A DNA stretch of 64,000 bases from CAYRHJ01 sp964424105. GTDB lineage: Bacteria; Planctomycetota; Phycisphaerae; UBA1845. The notes below the pieces were generated by a model. It saw nothing but the letters and a program-made list of their open reading frames with translations, ran no database searches and had not been told where the DNA came from. The DNA lies in the NCBI GenBank assembly GCA_964424105.1, contig CAYRHJ010000002.1, positions 1 through 64,000 of the forward strand, in the 5' to 3' direction. The position numbers were made by a program, and so were the translations under genes. Below, piece after piece: positions 53,352 through 61,272 of this stretch. Position 1 is the stretch's first letter, and each line of letters begins with the position of its first letter.

Positions 53352-54812
53352 ATGGCTCATAACGATCCACCGGGTCGGGGCAGAGAATTCGACGCGGACC
53401 TTCAACAGGAGTTGGACGCGGCGCTGGGTGATTTGAGCATCTGGGAGGTGGCTGATCGGGAGGTGTCGGGGCGTGGGCCGACGGCGGAGGGCGTTCGCCG
53501 CGGTGTGGTCATCGCCGTGCAGCGTGACGATATCCTGGTGGACATGGGCGGCAAGAGCACCGGCGTGTTGCCCATCAAGCAACTCCGCGATGAACCGATT
53601 CCGGAGGTGGGCGACACCATCGAGGTCACCGTCACCGGTTACGACAAATCGGAGGGGATTCTGCGCCTTTCCCGCCAAGAAGCGGTCATGGCTGCCGCGT
53701 GGCAAACCTTGCACGTCGGGCAAGTTTTGGAAGGACGGGTGACCGGACACAACAAGGGCGGGTTGGAATTGAGCATCGACGGCCTCGAAGCGTTCATGCC
53801 CATAAGTCAAATCGACGTCGAGCGAATCGAGGCGGAAGACCTATCGCAATACACCAACCGGCGATTGCAATGCGAGGTATTCGAGTTCAGCCGCGGGCAG
53901 AAGAAGCTGGTGGTGTCGAGACGGAATCTTCTGCACAAGCAGGCCGCCCAAGCGGGCGAGAAACGTTTGGAGAGTCTGAAAGAAGGGGACGTCGTCACCG
54001 GCACGGTTCGTTCCATCATGCCCTACGGCGCGTTTGTGGATATTGGGGGCGTCGACGGGTTGCTGCACATCGGTGACATGAGCCACTCCCGCGTCGAGGA
54101 TCCCAACAGCGTCGTCAAGAAGGGGCAACAACTCGAACTGCGCGTGTTGAAAGTCGATCGTCAGGAAAAGCGCATCGGATTGGGCTTGAAGCAGATTCTG
54201 GCCGACCCCTGGACCGACGTGGCAGCCAAGTGGCCGGTCGATTCGATCGTGTCGGCTCGAATCACCAAGCTGATGGACTTCGGCGCCTTCGCTGAACTTG
54301 AACCGGGCGTGGAGGGGTTGATACCGATCAGCGAGATGTCGTACGAGCGCCGGATTCATCATCCCAAGGAGCTCGTTTCGGAAAACGACGTGGTCAAGCT
54401 TCGCGTTTTGAGTCTCGATCCCGAACGCAAACGCCTGAGCCTGTCGTTGAAACAGTTGGGTGATGATCCTTGGATGGGCGCATCGGCTCGCTGGCCCGAA
54501 AATTCGGTCGTCCAAGGCACGGTGACTCGGCTGGCGGAATTCGGGGCGTTTGTGGAGTTGGCCAAGGGCGTCGAGGGGCTGATTCACATCAGCGAGTTGT
54601 CGGATGGACGGATCAGGAACGCTTCGGAAGTCGTTCGCGAGGGGGACGCGGTGTCGGTCAAGGTGCTCGAGGTGGACGAAGATCGCCGGCGGATTTCACT
54701 ATCCGTGAAGCAGGTCGCGTTGGATCCCGAATACACCGGGCCGGAAACTGCGGAACCCGATCCCGTCAAACCCAAACGCAAGAAGCCGCTCAAGGGTGGA
54801 CTGGAATGGTAA
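53352..54812 (+). CDS. rpsA: S1 RNA-binding-domain protein, ribosomal protein S1-like
   Basis: This 486-residue protein has five S1 (OB-fold) domains: GVRRGVVIAVQRDDILVDMG, GQVLEGRVTGHNKGGLELSI, GDVVTGTVRSIMPYGAFVDI, SARITKLMDFGAFAELEPG and VQGTVTRLAEFGAFVELAKG, each ending in a KR(I/L)SLS-type strand. S1 binds mRNA at the small ribosomal subunit during initiation. E. coli S1 has six domains, and shorter forms are common elsewhere. The first two domains are the most divergent, as expected for the ribosome-binding end. ATG 53352 has GGAGA 6 bp upstream. A second S1-family protein elsewhere in the genome cannot be excluded. Confidence 0.85.
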   Translation: MAHNDPPGRGREFDADLQQELDAALGDLSIWEVADREVSGRGPTAEGVRRGVVIAVQRDDILVDMGGKSTGVLPIKQLRDEPIPEVGDTIEVTVTGYDKSEGILRLSRQEAVMAAAWQTLHVGQVLEGRVTGHNKGGLELSIDGLEAFMPISQIDVERIEAEDLSQYTNRRLQCEVFEFSRGQKKLVVSRRNLLHKQAAQAGEKRLESLKEGDVVTGTVRSIMPYGAFVDIGGVDGLLHIGDMSHSRVEDPNSVVKKGQQLELRVLKVDRQEKRIGLGLKQILADPWTDVAAKWPVDSIVSARITKLMDFGAFAELEPGVEGLIPISEMSYERRIHHPKELVSENDVVKLRVLSLDPERKRLSLSLKQLGDDPWMGASARWPENSVVQGTVTRLAEFGAFVELAKGVEGLIHISELSDGRIRNASEVVREGDAVSVKVLEVDEDRRRISLSVKQVALDPEYTGPETAEPDPVKPKRKKPLKGGLEW

Positions 54813-54917
54813 GTTGGCCCCGGATTCGATGCGTGGGTCTGTTGAATCGGCGCTTCCATCTCGCGATTCGGCGTGGACGGACGTCCTGCGGGGTGCAATG
54901 AAATGCAACAATCAAAA

Positions 54918-55367
54918 TCAGAATGCCCGGCGTGAATCGAGAAGGATGCATATGGGGCCGTCGTTGATGGAGTGCACTTTCATCATCGCCCCGAACGTGC
55001 CCGTCTCCACGCGGATTCCATGATCGATCAGAAGATCGCGCACGCGTTCGTACCAGGGCTGGGCCACGGGTCCCGATGCCGCTCGATCAAACGACGGGCG
55101 GCGACCTTTTCGGGCGTCGGCCGTGGTGGTGAACGCGCTGACCAGCAGGATGCCGCCGGCTGCCTGCGACACGTCGAGGTTCATTTGATTTTGCCCATCC
55201 GGGAAAATACGCAGGTGCCGTAGCTTGTCGGCGATGAGCACCGCATCCGCCTCCGCGTCGTCCGGCTCCACGCCAAGGTAAACAAGCAGCCCGCCGCCGA
55301 TGCGGCCAACGATTTCGCGATCCACTTCGACCTCGGCTTGACAAACGCGTTGAACGACGGCGCGCAT
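54918..55367 (-). CDS. dtd: D-aminoacyl-tRNA deacylase
   Basis: This 149-residue protein has the expected length and fold for DTD, which removes D-amino acids (and glycine) mischarged on tRNA. The N-terminal MRAVVQRVCQAEVEV is typical. The two active-site motifs are altered: the usual SQFTL reads SAFTT, and the usual N-x-GPVT reads NDGPIC. Both belong to the chiral pocket, so specificity may differ. It starts 3 bp after the stop of the WYL regulator gene and is likely co-transcribed with it. Confidence 0.87.
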   Translation of the reverse strand: MRAVVQRVCQAEVEVDREIVGRIGGGLLVYLGVEPDDAEADAVLIADKLRHLRIFPDGQNQMNLDVSQAAGGILLVSAFTTTADARKGRRPSFDRAASGPVAQPWYERVRDLLIDHGIRVETGTFGAMMKVHSINDGPICILLDSRRAF

Positions 55368-55370
55368 GGA

Positions 55371-56366
55371 TCAATCGCGCTCAATGGGCATGGAGACGTT
55401 GGATTGATAATATCGCGTCAGGTTCTGGGCGTGTGAGGCGATGACGTGGCGAAGCTCCTGCGGTTCCTGAACGACGGCCTGATCACCATATCCCATGATC
55501 CACCAGGCTATTTCCTCGATGCCGTCCACGTCCACCTCGAAGACCAACGTTCCGTCCGAGCGCCGGCGAGTGCGTTGGGTATGATGCCAGACGACCTCTT
55601 CCACGTTACCCGCGACCTTGGCGCTGAAATGAATCTCCACGTGGTGGGCGCGGTCACCGCGAATCATGCTCCAGGCGTTGCCGTAATAGGACTTGATGTT
55701 GAATTTCGGATCGCGGCGAAACTTCTCCTTGAGCAATTTCATATTCACGATTCGCTCCAGCTTGAACGTCCGGTATTGCCGATGTCGCTCGGAATAGGCG
55801 ATCAGATACCAACCCCGGCTCTTGAATAGCGTGACGTAGGGCCGCACGGTCAACTCAAGCTCGGTCTTGTCGGAGAAGGAATCATAGCGCATCCGCAGTT
55901 TGCTGTGGTCGGCGATGGCCTGCTGCACTCGACCCAGAATGTCCGTGATGGCATCGACATCCGATACGGGCGACCAATCGACGGCCACGCCCTCCAACAG
56001 CCTGCCGCAGGATTCGCGGATCTCGTCAGGCAGGATGGACTCGATTTTTAATGCCGCCGAGGTGGCAGCGGCGAAGGCGGGTGTGACCCGCTCATCAATG
56101 AACTTTCGGGTCAAGGTCATCAAGGCCAGCCCTTCTTCAAGCGTCATGTTGACGGGTTGGAGAAAATACGAACGGTCGATGGAATAGGACTGCGTGTCCG
56201 CATCGAAACCGCTGATGACCCCGGAATCTTTCAACGTCTTCAAGTCGCGAAAGACCGTACGCTTGCTTTTTCCCAGCTCGCGAATCAACGAATCGATATC
56301 GTAATGCCGGCCCGTTTGTAATAGCTGGACCATCTGAATGAGACGCTGCGTACGGGTGAGCTTCAT
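55371..56366 (-). CDS. WYL-domain transcriptional regulator
   Basis: This is a 331-residue protein. An N-terminal winged helix-turn-helix (RLIQMVQLLQTGRHYDIDSL, then KSKRTVFRDLKTLKDSG) is followed by a long helical linker. The WYL ligand-binding domain (GWYLIAYSERHRQYRTFKLERI, about 185-206) is followed by a C-terminal extension (WIMGYGDQAVV). WYL proteins sense nucleic acids or nucleotides and control DNA-repair, defence and other genes. ATG 56366 has AAAGGGG upstream; the in-frame ATG at 56384 is less likely. Its 3' neighbour is dtd. The membrane-protein gene lies 33 bp upstream on the same strand. Confidence 0.87.
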   Translation of the reverse strand: MKLTRTQRLIQMVQLLQTGRHYDIDSLIRELGKSKRTVFRDLKTLKDSGVISGFDADTQSYSIDRSYFLQPVNMTLEEGLALMTLTRKFIDERVTPAFAAATSAALKIESILPDEIRESCGRLLEGVAVDWSPVSDVDAITDILGRVQQAIADHSKLRMRYDSFSDKTELELTVRPYVTLFKSRGWYLIAYSERHRQYRTFKLERIVNMKLLKEKFRRDPKFNIKSYYGNAWSMIRGDRAHHVEIHFSAKVAGNVEEVVWHHTQRTRRRSDGTLVFEVDVDGIEEIAWWIMGYGDQAVVQEPQELRHVIASHAQNLTRYYQSNVSMPIERD

Positions 56367-56399
56367 GGCGCCCCTTTGGTTCATTTGCAGGACTCTTGT

Positions 56400-57866
56400 C
56401 TATGGATTCGACGCGACGGAATCGGTAAAAGGTTCGGCACGCAGCGCAATGAATCCAACCAGGGACAACACCGTCCACACAATGAGCAAGGCCGTGCCGG
56501 GACGCTTCATCTGTCGCCGTCCCCATACGAGCACACCAAGTACAACAAGGTGTCCCGCAATCGCGGCCGCTGTTCTTCCAAGCGAATGGTCCATTGTAAC
56601 GACAGACTTCATTCTTGGCCAAACCGTCATCAGCGTGGCCAGCACCACTGCCATACATGACGAATAAAAGGCAAAGCCCTCGCATTGCGGAACGAGATGC
56701 CCGGCCGTGGTCCACGGCTTGTCACCGTCGAGCTGCTGCCGCCAGACCTTGGCCAACCAGATCCAAAGCGCACTGCTGGCGGCTAGGGAAATCAACAGGA
56801 CATTGAAGACCATGGGATATCGCTGGGCCAACGATGCGCTTTCGGGCACGAACGTCACGCTGAGCACGCAAAAGGCGCCCGTCACAAGCCCCATGGCGAC
56901 GTCCGCATGGTTGATGCTCCATCGCTGATCCGCCAACGCAAAACACGCCGCCCCCGCAGCCAACGCGCCCAACGCAACCGCGACGTGTTCCATGGTGGAA
57001 ACAGCCGGGGCCAGGACATGCAGAAAAATCAGCAGGATCAGAACGATGCCCAAAATGCCCGCGCTGATTCTGATTCCACGCGGATCAACCATGGCCAAGG
57101 GCAGCGAGTCCGGGTCGAAGTGAGCAGCCCGCCAACGGCTCTGCTGGCGATGGAGTTTAAGACCTGTGACAAACAGGAGCATGGTAACGCCCCAACCTAT
57201 TATCACCGGCGTCAAAACGAGATGAATTGAATGGTCGCCGGTTGTATATTCGAGTCCAGGCGAGCGCGTGGCAAACACCGCAACGCCCACGACGACAAGC
57301 CAGAACAACACCGTGACGTACCCGCGACGCCCCGTTGCAACGAGTCCCGCGAAAGTGGCCACCACCAGCGTCGCGACGACGCCGAGCCATTCCCACCTTG
57401 TCGAATCCAGCCCGGCAGTTTGAATCGTCCGTCCATCGATGAGCAGGGCGGCTATTCCAACGACGGGGCCGGCCAATCCCGCTGCCACCGAAAGCAGACA
57501 CACCATGCCACATACCCAGCCGGAAAATTCGAAAAACGTCGCCGATCCTAACGCGCGTGAATCGCTGACGGGTGACGATGATCGCGAAACAGGTTCCTGA
57601 CGCGGGCGTGTCAGGAACAAGCCCATGAACGCGGCGGAAGTTAAGACCGAAGTCAGCCGTGCGACGGAAATCGGCGTCGGGTCTGACGGCCAAAGCCAAT
57701 GCGCGCCGCCCAGCCATAGCACCTGGTTGCACAGCGTCACCGTTGTCGTCCAGACATATCGTCGATTCACGCAGCGCGTCAGCAGGATCGGAGGCAGCAC
57801 GGACCCCACGCCCACCAGCATGACCAGCAAGAACACGGCGCTCATAGGATCATTCGGCACGGGCAT
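56400..57866 (-). CDS. Polytopic membrane protein of unknown function
   Basis: This is a 488-residue protein with some twelve to fourteen hydrophobic segments spaced along its whole length (for example AVFLLVMLVGVGSVLPP, VTVLFWLVVVGVAVF, ILGIVLILLIFLHVLAP). Hydrophilic loops are short. No transport or catalytic motif is evident, and I recognise no family. It precedes the WYL regulator on the same strand with a 33-bp gap, so the three minus-strand genes may form one transcription unit. Starts at 57866 and 57845 are both possible, and neither has a clear ribosome site. Confidence 0.6.
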   Translation of the reverse strand: MPVPNDPMSAVFLLVMLVGVGSVLPPILLTRCVNRRYVWTTTVTLCNQVLWLGGAHWLWPSDPTPISVARLTSVLTSAAFMGLFLTRPRQEPVSRSSSPVSDSRALGSATFFEFSGWVCGMVCLLSVAAGLAGPVVGIAALLIDGRTIQTAGLDSTRWEWLGVVATLVVATFAGLVATGRRGYVTVLFWLVVVGVAVFATRSPGLEYTTGDHSIHLVLTPVIIGWGVTMLLFVTGLKLHRQQSRWRAAHFDPDSLPLAMVDPRGIRISAGILGIVLILLIFLHVLAPAVSTMEHVAVALGALAAGAACFALADQRWSINHADVAMGLVTGAFCVLSVTFVPESASLAQRYPMVFNVLLISLAASSALWIWLAKVWRQQLDGDKPWTTAGHLVPQCEGFAFYSSCMAVVLATLMTVWPRMKSVVTMDHSLGRTAAAIAGHLVVLGVLVWGRRQMKRPGTALLIVWTVLSLVGFIALRAEPFTDSVASNP

Positions 57867-57923
57867 CGTACCGTTGACGGCTGGGATGGCGGAACTCGTC
57901 CGCGCTCGCTGACGAGCAAGGCA

Positions 57924-58829
57924 TCAGATCGGTCGGGCCGGCGCCCGCTCCGGGAGCTTCCTGAAACGCGTGGGGTTCTTGTCGCCCTTGTAAGCGGTGA
58001 GGATGGCCTGCTTGGCGTCGACGCATTCCCGTAGAAAGCGTTTGACGTCCGGTAGGGCAACCTCCGGACCGGGCAACGACTTCTCCCACAATTTGGGCCA
58101 TTCGAATATCAGGTAATCGCGGAAAGCGATCCCGCGAAGAAGTTCGATGGCCCGTGACAACTCGACCTCGCCCGTACCGGGAAGGCAATACGACGATAGC
58201 CATCCGTTCTCGTCAAACGTGCCGTCGCAGATGTGAAAAATGCCGATCTTGGTGCCGAGACGGGGGACGGAAACGGTCGGTCGTTCACCGCACGTTCGAG
58301 CGGAGCAAGGATTCCAGCAGACCTGAACCGCCGGATGCGAGACGAAGTCCATCAAGTACCACAGGTCCGCGCTTGCTAAAAAATCTCCGGAATTGTTCAA
58401 CAGCAGCGTAACCTTATTCCGAGACGCGACTTGCGCCATTTCAGCTAACTCGCGACCGATGCGCGACAACGCCGATTCTCGTGAATCACCCGGCTGCAAT
58501 TCGCCGGCAAATAATCGCACAAATGGGCAGCCCAAGGTCGCCGCCAATTCGATATATTCTTCCAATTCGGCTCGATGGCGTGCCAGAACCCCGGATTTGC
58601 GAGAATCCAGCGTACAACTACTGGCCAAACACACCAATTCGACTTTGGAGGCCGCGAACAACGCACGCGTTGCCCCCGGATTGGCTGTCAAACGGGGTTC
58701 GCGAGTCAAGTTCAATTGACCCTGTAGGCCACGAAGCTCCACGCCGTCAAATCCGAACTCCCCCGCCTTGGACAGCATCGTTTCAAGGTCCCATGCCGGG
58801 CAAACCAGCGAGCTGAATCCGATTTTCAT
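57924..58829 (-). CDS. TIM-barrel sugar phosphate isomerase/epimerase-like protein
   Basis: The protein has 301 residues. MKIGFSSLVCPAWDLETM and GFDGVELRG are the typical first strands of the xylose-isomerase-like/AP-endonuclease-2 TIM barrel. The central VTLLLNNSG, VCWNPCSA and KIGIFHICDG segments occupy the positions of the metal ligands, but the first Glu reads Asn (LLNN), and Asp is replaced by Asn (CWNP). Metal binding and catalysis may therefore be lost or altered. The start at ATG 58829 is chosen because the frame upstream to 58934 has no family resemblance. It lies 57 bp upstream of the membrane-protein gene, same strand. Confidence 0.72.
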   Translation of the reverse strand: MKIGFSSLVCPAWDLETMLSKAGEFGFDGVELRGLQGQLNLTREPRLTANPGATRALFAASKVELVCLASSCTLDSRKSGVLARHRAELEEYIELAATLGCPFVRLFAGELQPGDSRESALSRIGRELAEMAQVASRNKVTLLLNNSGDFLASADLWYLMDFVSHPAVQVCWNPCSARTCGERPTVSVPRLGTKIGIFHICDGTFDENGWLSSYCLPGTGEVELSRAIELLRGIAFRDYLIFEWPKLWEKSLPGPEVALPDVKRFLRECVDAKQAILTAYKGDKNPTRFRKLPERAPARPI

Positions 58830-59127
58830 GGTTCGTACACCATCCCTGTTTCGTTCGGCGTTCGGTCGTTCGGTCGACAACAACCAAGCCCAGCCTCCAG
58901 ACGCATCGACCCTTGCAGCGTAGCAGCTACGCATGGGCCGTCAACGGCGAGTTTCATTGCAAACGTCATCGGGGTGCATGACGCGTTAGACGGGGCCATT
59001 CCGCTGCCCCGGAACGGGGCGCGGGAGGGTAGCCACGGGTGAAGCGAAGCGCAACCCGTGGTCGCCAGCCCGCCCCACGATCACCGCCCCGCAAGGGGCG
59101 GAGGAGGTTGCGTCGGCTTCCTCCGTC

Positions 59128-59301
59128 CCTGCCGGGGCTTGATCCATTTTCGCAGTCTCCATCCCACGGGTTCCGCCGCCTGCGGCGGCTGCACCCGTGG
59201 CTACATTCCGTCGCCCCTGCCGGGGCTTGATCCATTTTCGCAGTCTCCATCCCACGGGGTTCCGCCGCCTGCGGCGGCTGCACCCGTGGCTACATTCCGT
59301 C
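59128..59301. repeat. Two tandem copies of an approx. 88-bp unit
   Basis: Each copy runs from CCTGCCGGGGCTTGATCC through a perfect CCGCCGCCTGCGGCGG palindrome to CCGTGGCTACATTCCGTC. The second copy has an extra G in CACGGGGTT. Outside a 1-2 bp difference the copies look identical. Confidence 0.85.
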
Positions 59302-59311
59302 ACCCCTTGCG

Positions 59312-59437
59312 GGCAACGCCGTGAACTGAAGATGAAACGGGTTACCATCACGGTGATGCGAGACCGTTGCCGGGGTCGATATCGCGGGTCGAACTCGCGG
59401 CCAAGCCCGTTCTTGGTGTTCAGTTCACGGCGTTGCC
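59312..59437. repeat. 19-bp perfect inverted repeat, 88-bp spacer
   Basis: GGCAACGCCGTGAACTGAA at 59312-59330 is the exact reverse complement of 59419-59437. Both outer flanks are also partly matched (CCTTGCGG). It may be the ends of a small mobile element or a REP pair. Confidence 0.85.
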
Positions 59438-59618
59438 CTTGCGGGGCGAAAATCTACCCGCCTGAACTGTAACCGAATCACCTCGATCCGACCTCAATGA
59501 CCTCGATCACCATAACTCCTCGTCGCTGGCTGACATATGACGTCTATGGTACAAGACCCGGTTCGGGTGATTTTGGTTATCGCCCCTCGGATGGCTGCTT
59601 CCGAAGGATTGACGCGAT

Positions 59619-61259
59619 ATGACTGACAAGCCGGACATGGAAAAAATCGTCGCCCTCTGCAAACGACGCGGGTTCATCTTTCAATCAAGCGAAATCTACG
59701 GAGGCATCGGCGGCTTCTGGGACTATGGCCCCCTGGGCTGCGAGCTGAAGCGCAACATCAAGGACGCCTGGTGGCTGGACATGGTCCGCAACCCACCCCT
59801 AGGCCCCAACAACCGCGAGTTCCAGATGGTCGGCGTGGATTGCTCCATCATCATGAACCCCAAAGTATGGGAGGCCAGCGGACACGTCGGCGGATTCAGC
59901 GATCCGATGGTGGATTGCAAGGAGTGCAAGGCGCGTTTTCGGGAGGACTTCGTCGTTCGACTGGAATTGTTTGAGCAGAGCGAATTACCAGAGCAGGTAG
60001 ACTTGTTCCATCTTCATAGATCGCTTGAGGGGCAGCAGGCATATAAGGTTGCATACACTGAGCTCGGTTTACATATGGAAGATTGGGTACCGGCAATCAA
60101 ACTTGCGCTCAATGTCAAAAAAGGCAAACTGCATGTCGTTCCCGATGGGTCGGGATCTGTTGCGTACTTCGAAACGGGCCATCGATACTATTATGTCCGG
60201 CAGTTGGCAGCCGGGCATGCGGCGACTGGTCAATTGTGTCCCAAATGTAGAGGTGAACTCACTGAGCCACGTGCATTCAATCTCATGTTCGAGACGCACA
60301 CCGGCGCTCTTCAGGATTCGAGCAGCAAGGTCTATCTTCGCCCCGAGACCGCGCAGGGCATCTTCGTCAACTTCAAGAACGTCATGGACTCGTCGCGGGT
60401 CAAGATACCGTTCGGCATCGCACAGATCGGCAAAGCCTTCCGCAACGAAATCAACCCGCGCAACTACACCTTCCGCTCCCGCGAGTTCGAGCAGATGGAG
60501 ATCGAGTTCTTCTGCCACGAAAGCGAGTCCATGGCCTGGTGGGAGTTCTGGCGCGACGTGCGCATCAACTGGTACAAACAGTTAGGCCTGACCGGCGACA
60601 AACTGAGGCCCCGAAATCAAACGGACGAGGAACTGGCCCACTACAGCAAAGCCTGCACGGACATCGAGTATCTGTTCCCCTTCAGCGACGAACCGCAGGA
60701 GCTAGAGGGCGTCGCCCATCGCGGCAGCTTTGACCTCGAAGCCCACGGGCAGGCGTCCAAGGGCAAGAAGGACGCCTTCGCCGTCATCGACGACGAATTA
60801 CAGAGTCGCCACCGTGAGGGAGCGGAGAGCGCCCCGGCCACCCGATTCGTCCCGCACGTGATCGAGCCATCCGCCGGAGCGGATCGGGCCACGCTGGCCT
60901 TCATATGCGACGCCTATCGCTTCGACGCATCACGCGCCAGCCCGGAGTTTCTGTGCCTGCATCCCCGCCTGGCGCCCATCAAAGCCGCCGTGTTCCCGCT
61001 GGTGGCCAAGGATGGCATGCCCGAGTTGGCCGAGCCGATCTATCGCGAGATTCGCAAGCATTTTCCCTGCCAATTCGACGCCAAGCAGTCCATCGGCAAA
61101 CGCTACGCCCGCATGGACGAAGCCGGCACGCCGTTCTGCTTCACCATCGATGGCCAAACCCGGGAAGACGGCACCGTCACCGTCCGCAACCGCGACAACG
61201 CCTCGCAGGAACGAATCGACAAGTCCCGCTGTCTGGAGTACTTGACGGTCCACCTATAG
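59619..61259 (+). CDS. glyS: Glycyl-tRNA synthetase, alpha2 type
   Basis: This 546-residue class II synthetase attaches glycine to tRNA-Gly. Class II motif 1 is in FWDYGPLGCELKRNIKDAWW; motif 2 is AQIGKAFRNEINPRNYTFRS with REFEQMEIEFF; the anticodon-binding domain is at the C-terminus (KRYARMDEAGTPFCFTIDG). A zinc-ribbon insert starts CKECKARFRED (about 108-118) and closes at CPKCRGELTEPRAFNLMFET (about 208-227). The 90 residues between the Cys pairs (about bases 59950-60260) are only about 50 % GC by hand count, against about 59 % for the next 300 bp, with AT-ending codons, which suggests a transferred segment. Confidence 0.92.
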   Translation: MTDKPDMEKIVALCKRRGFIFQSSEIYGGIGGFWDYGPLGCELKRNIKDAWWLDMVRNPPLGPNNREFQMVGVDCSIIMNPKVWEASGHVGGFSDPMVDCKECKARFREDFVVRLELFEQSELPEQVDLFHLHRSLEGQQAYKVAYTELGLHMEDWVPAIKLALNVKKGKLHVVPDGSGSVAYFETGHRYYYVRQLAAGHAATGQLCPKCRGELTEPRAFNLMFETHTGALQDSSSKVYLRPETAQGIFVNFKNVMDSSRVKIPFGIAQIGKAFRNEINPRNYTFRSREFEQMEIEFFCHESESMAWWEFWRDVRINWYKQLGLTGDKLRPRNQTDEELAHYSKACTDIEYLFPFSDEPQELEGVAHRGSFDLEAHGQASKGKKDAFAVIDDELQSRHREGAESAPATRFVPHVIEPSAGADRATLAFICDAYRFDASRASPEFLCLHPRLAPIKAAVFPLVAKDGMPELAEPIYREIRKHFPCQFDAKQSIGKRYARMDEAGTPFCFTIDGQTREDGTVTVRNRDNASQERIDKSRCLEYLTVHL

Positions 61260-61272
61260 AACGAATCACGGC

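Larger units (their letters stand above)
58830..59618. repeat. Repeat-bearing intergenic region upstream of glyS
   Basis: This gap of 789 bp has no gene. It holds a CCACGGGT/ACCCGTGG inverted pair near 59033-59061, a tandem duplication of about 86-88 bp (59128-59213 and 59216-59301), each unit with a CCGCCGCCTGCGGCGG hairpin, and a 19-bp perfect inverted repeat at 59312-59330 and 59419-59437. The glyS promoter should lie in the last 150 bp, but I see no strong match. Confidence 0.7.

Noticed and set aside
59019..59472. Open frames rich in Arg/Pro/Gly on both strands upstream of glyS
   Set aside because: They arise from the tandem 88-bp repeat and palindromes, and no start site or motif supports translation.
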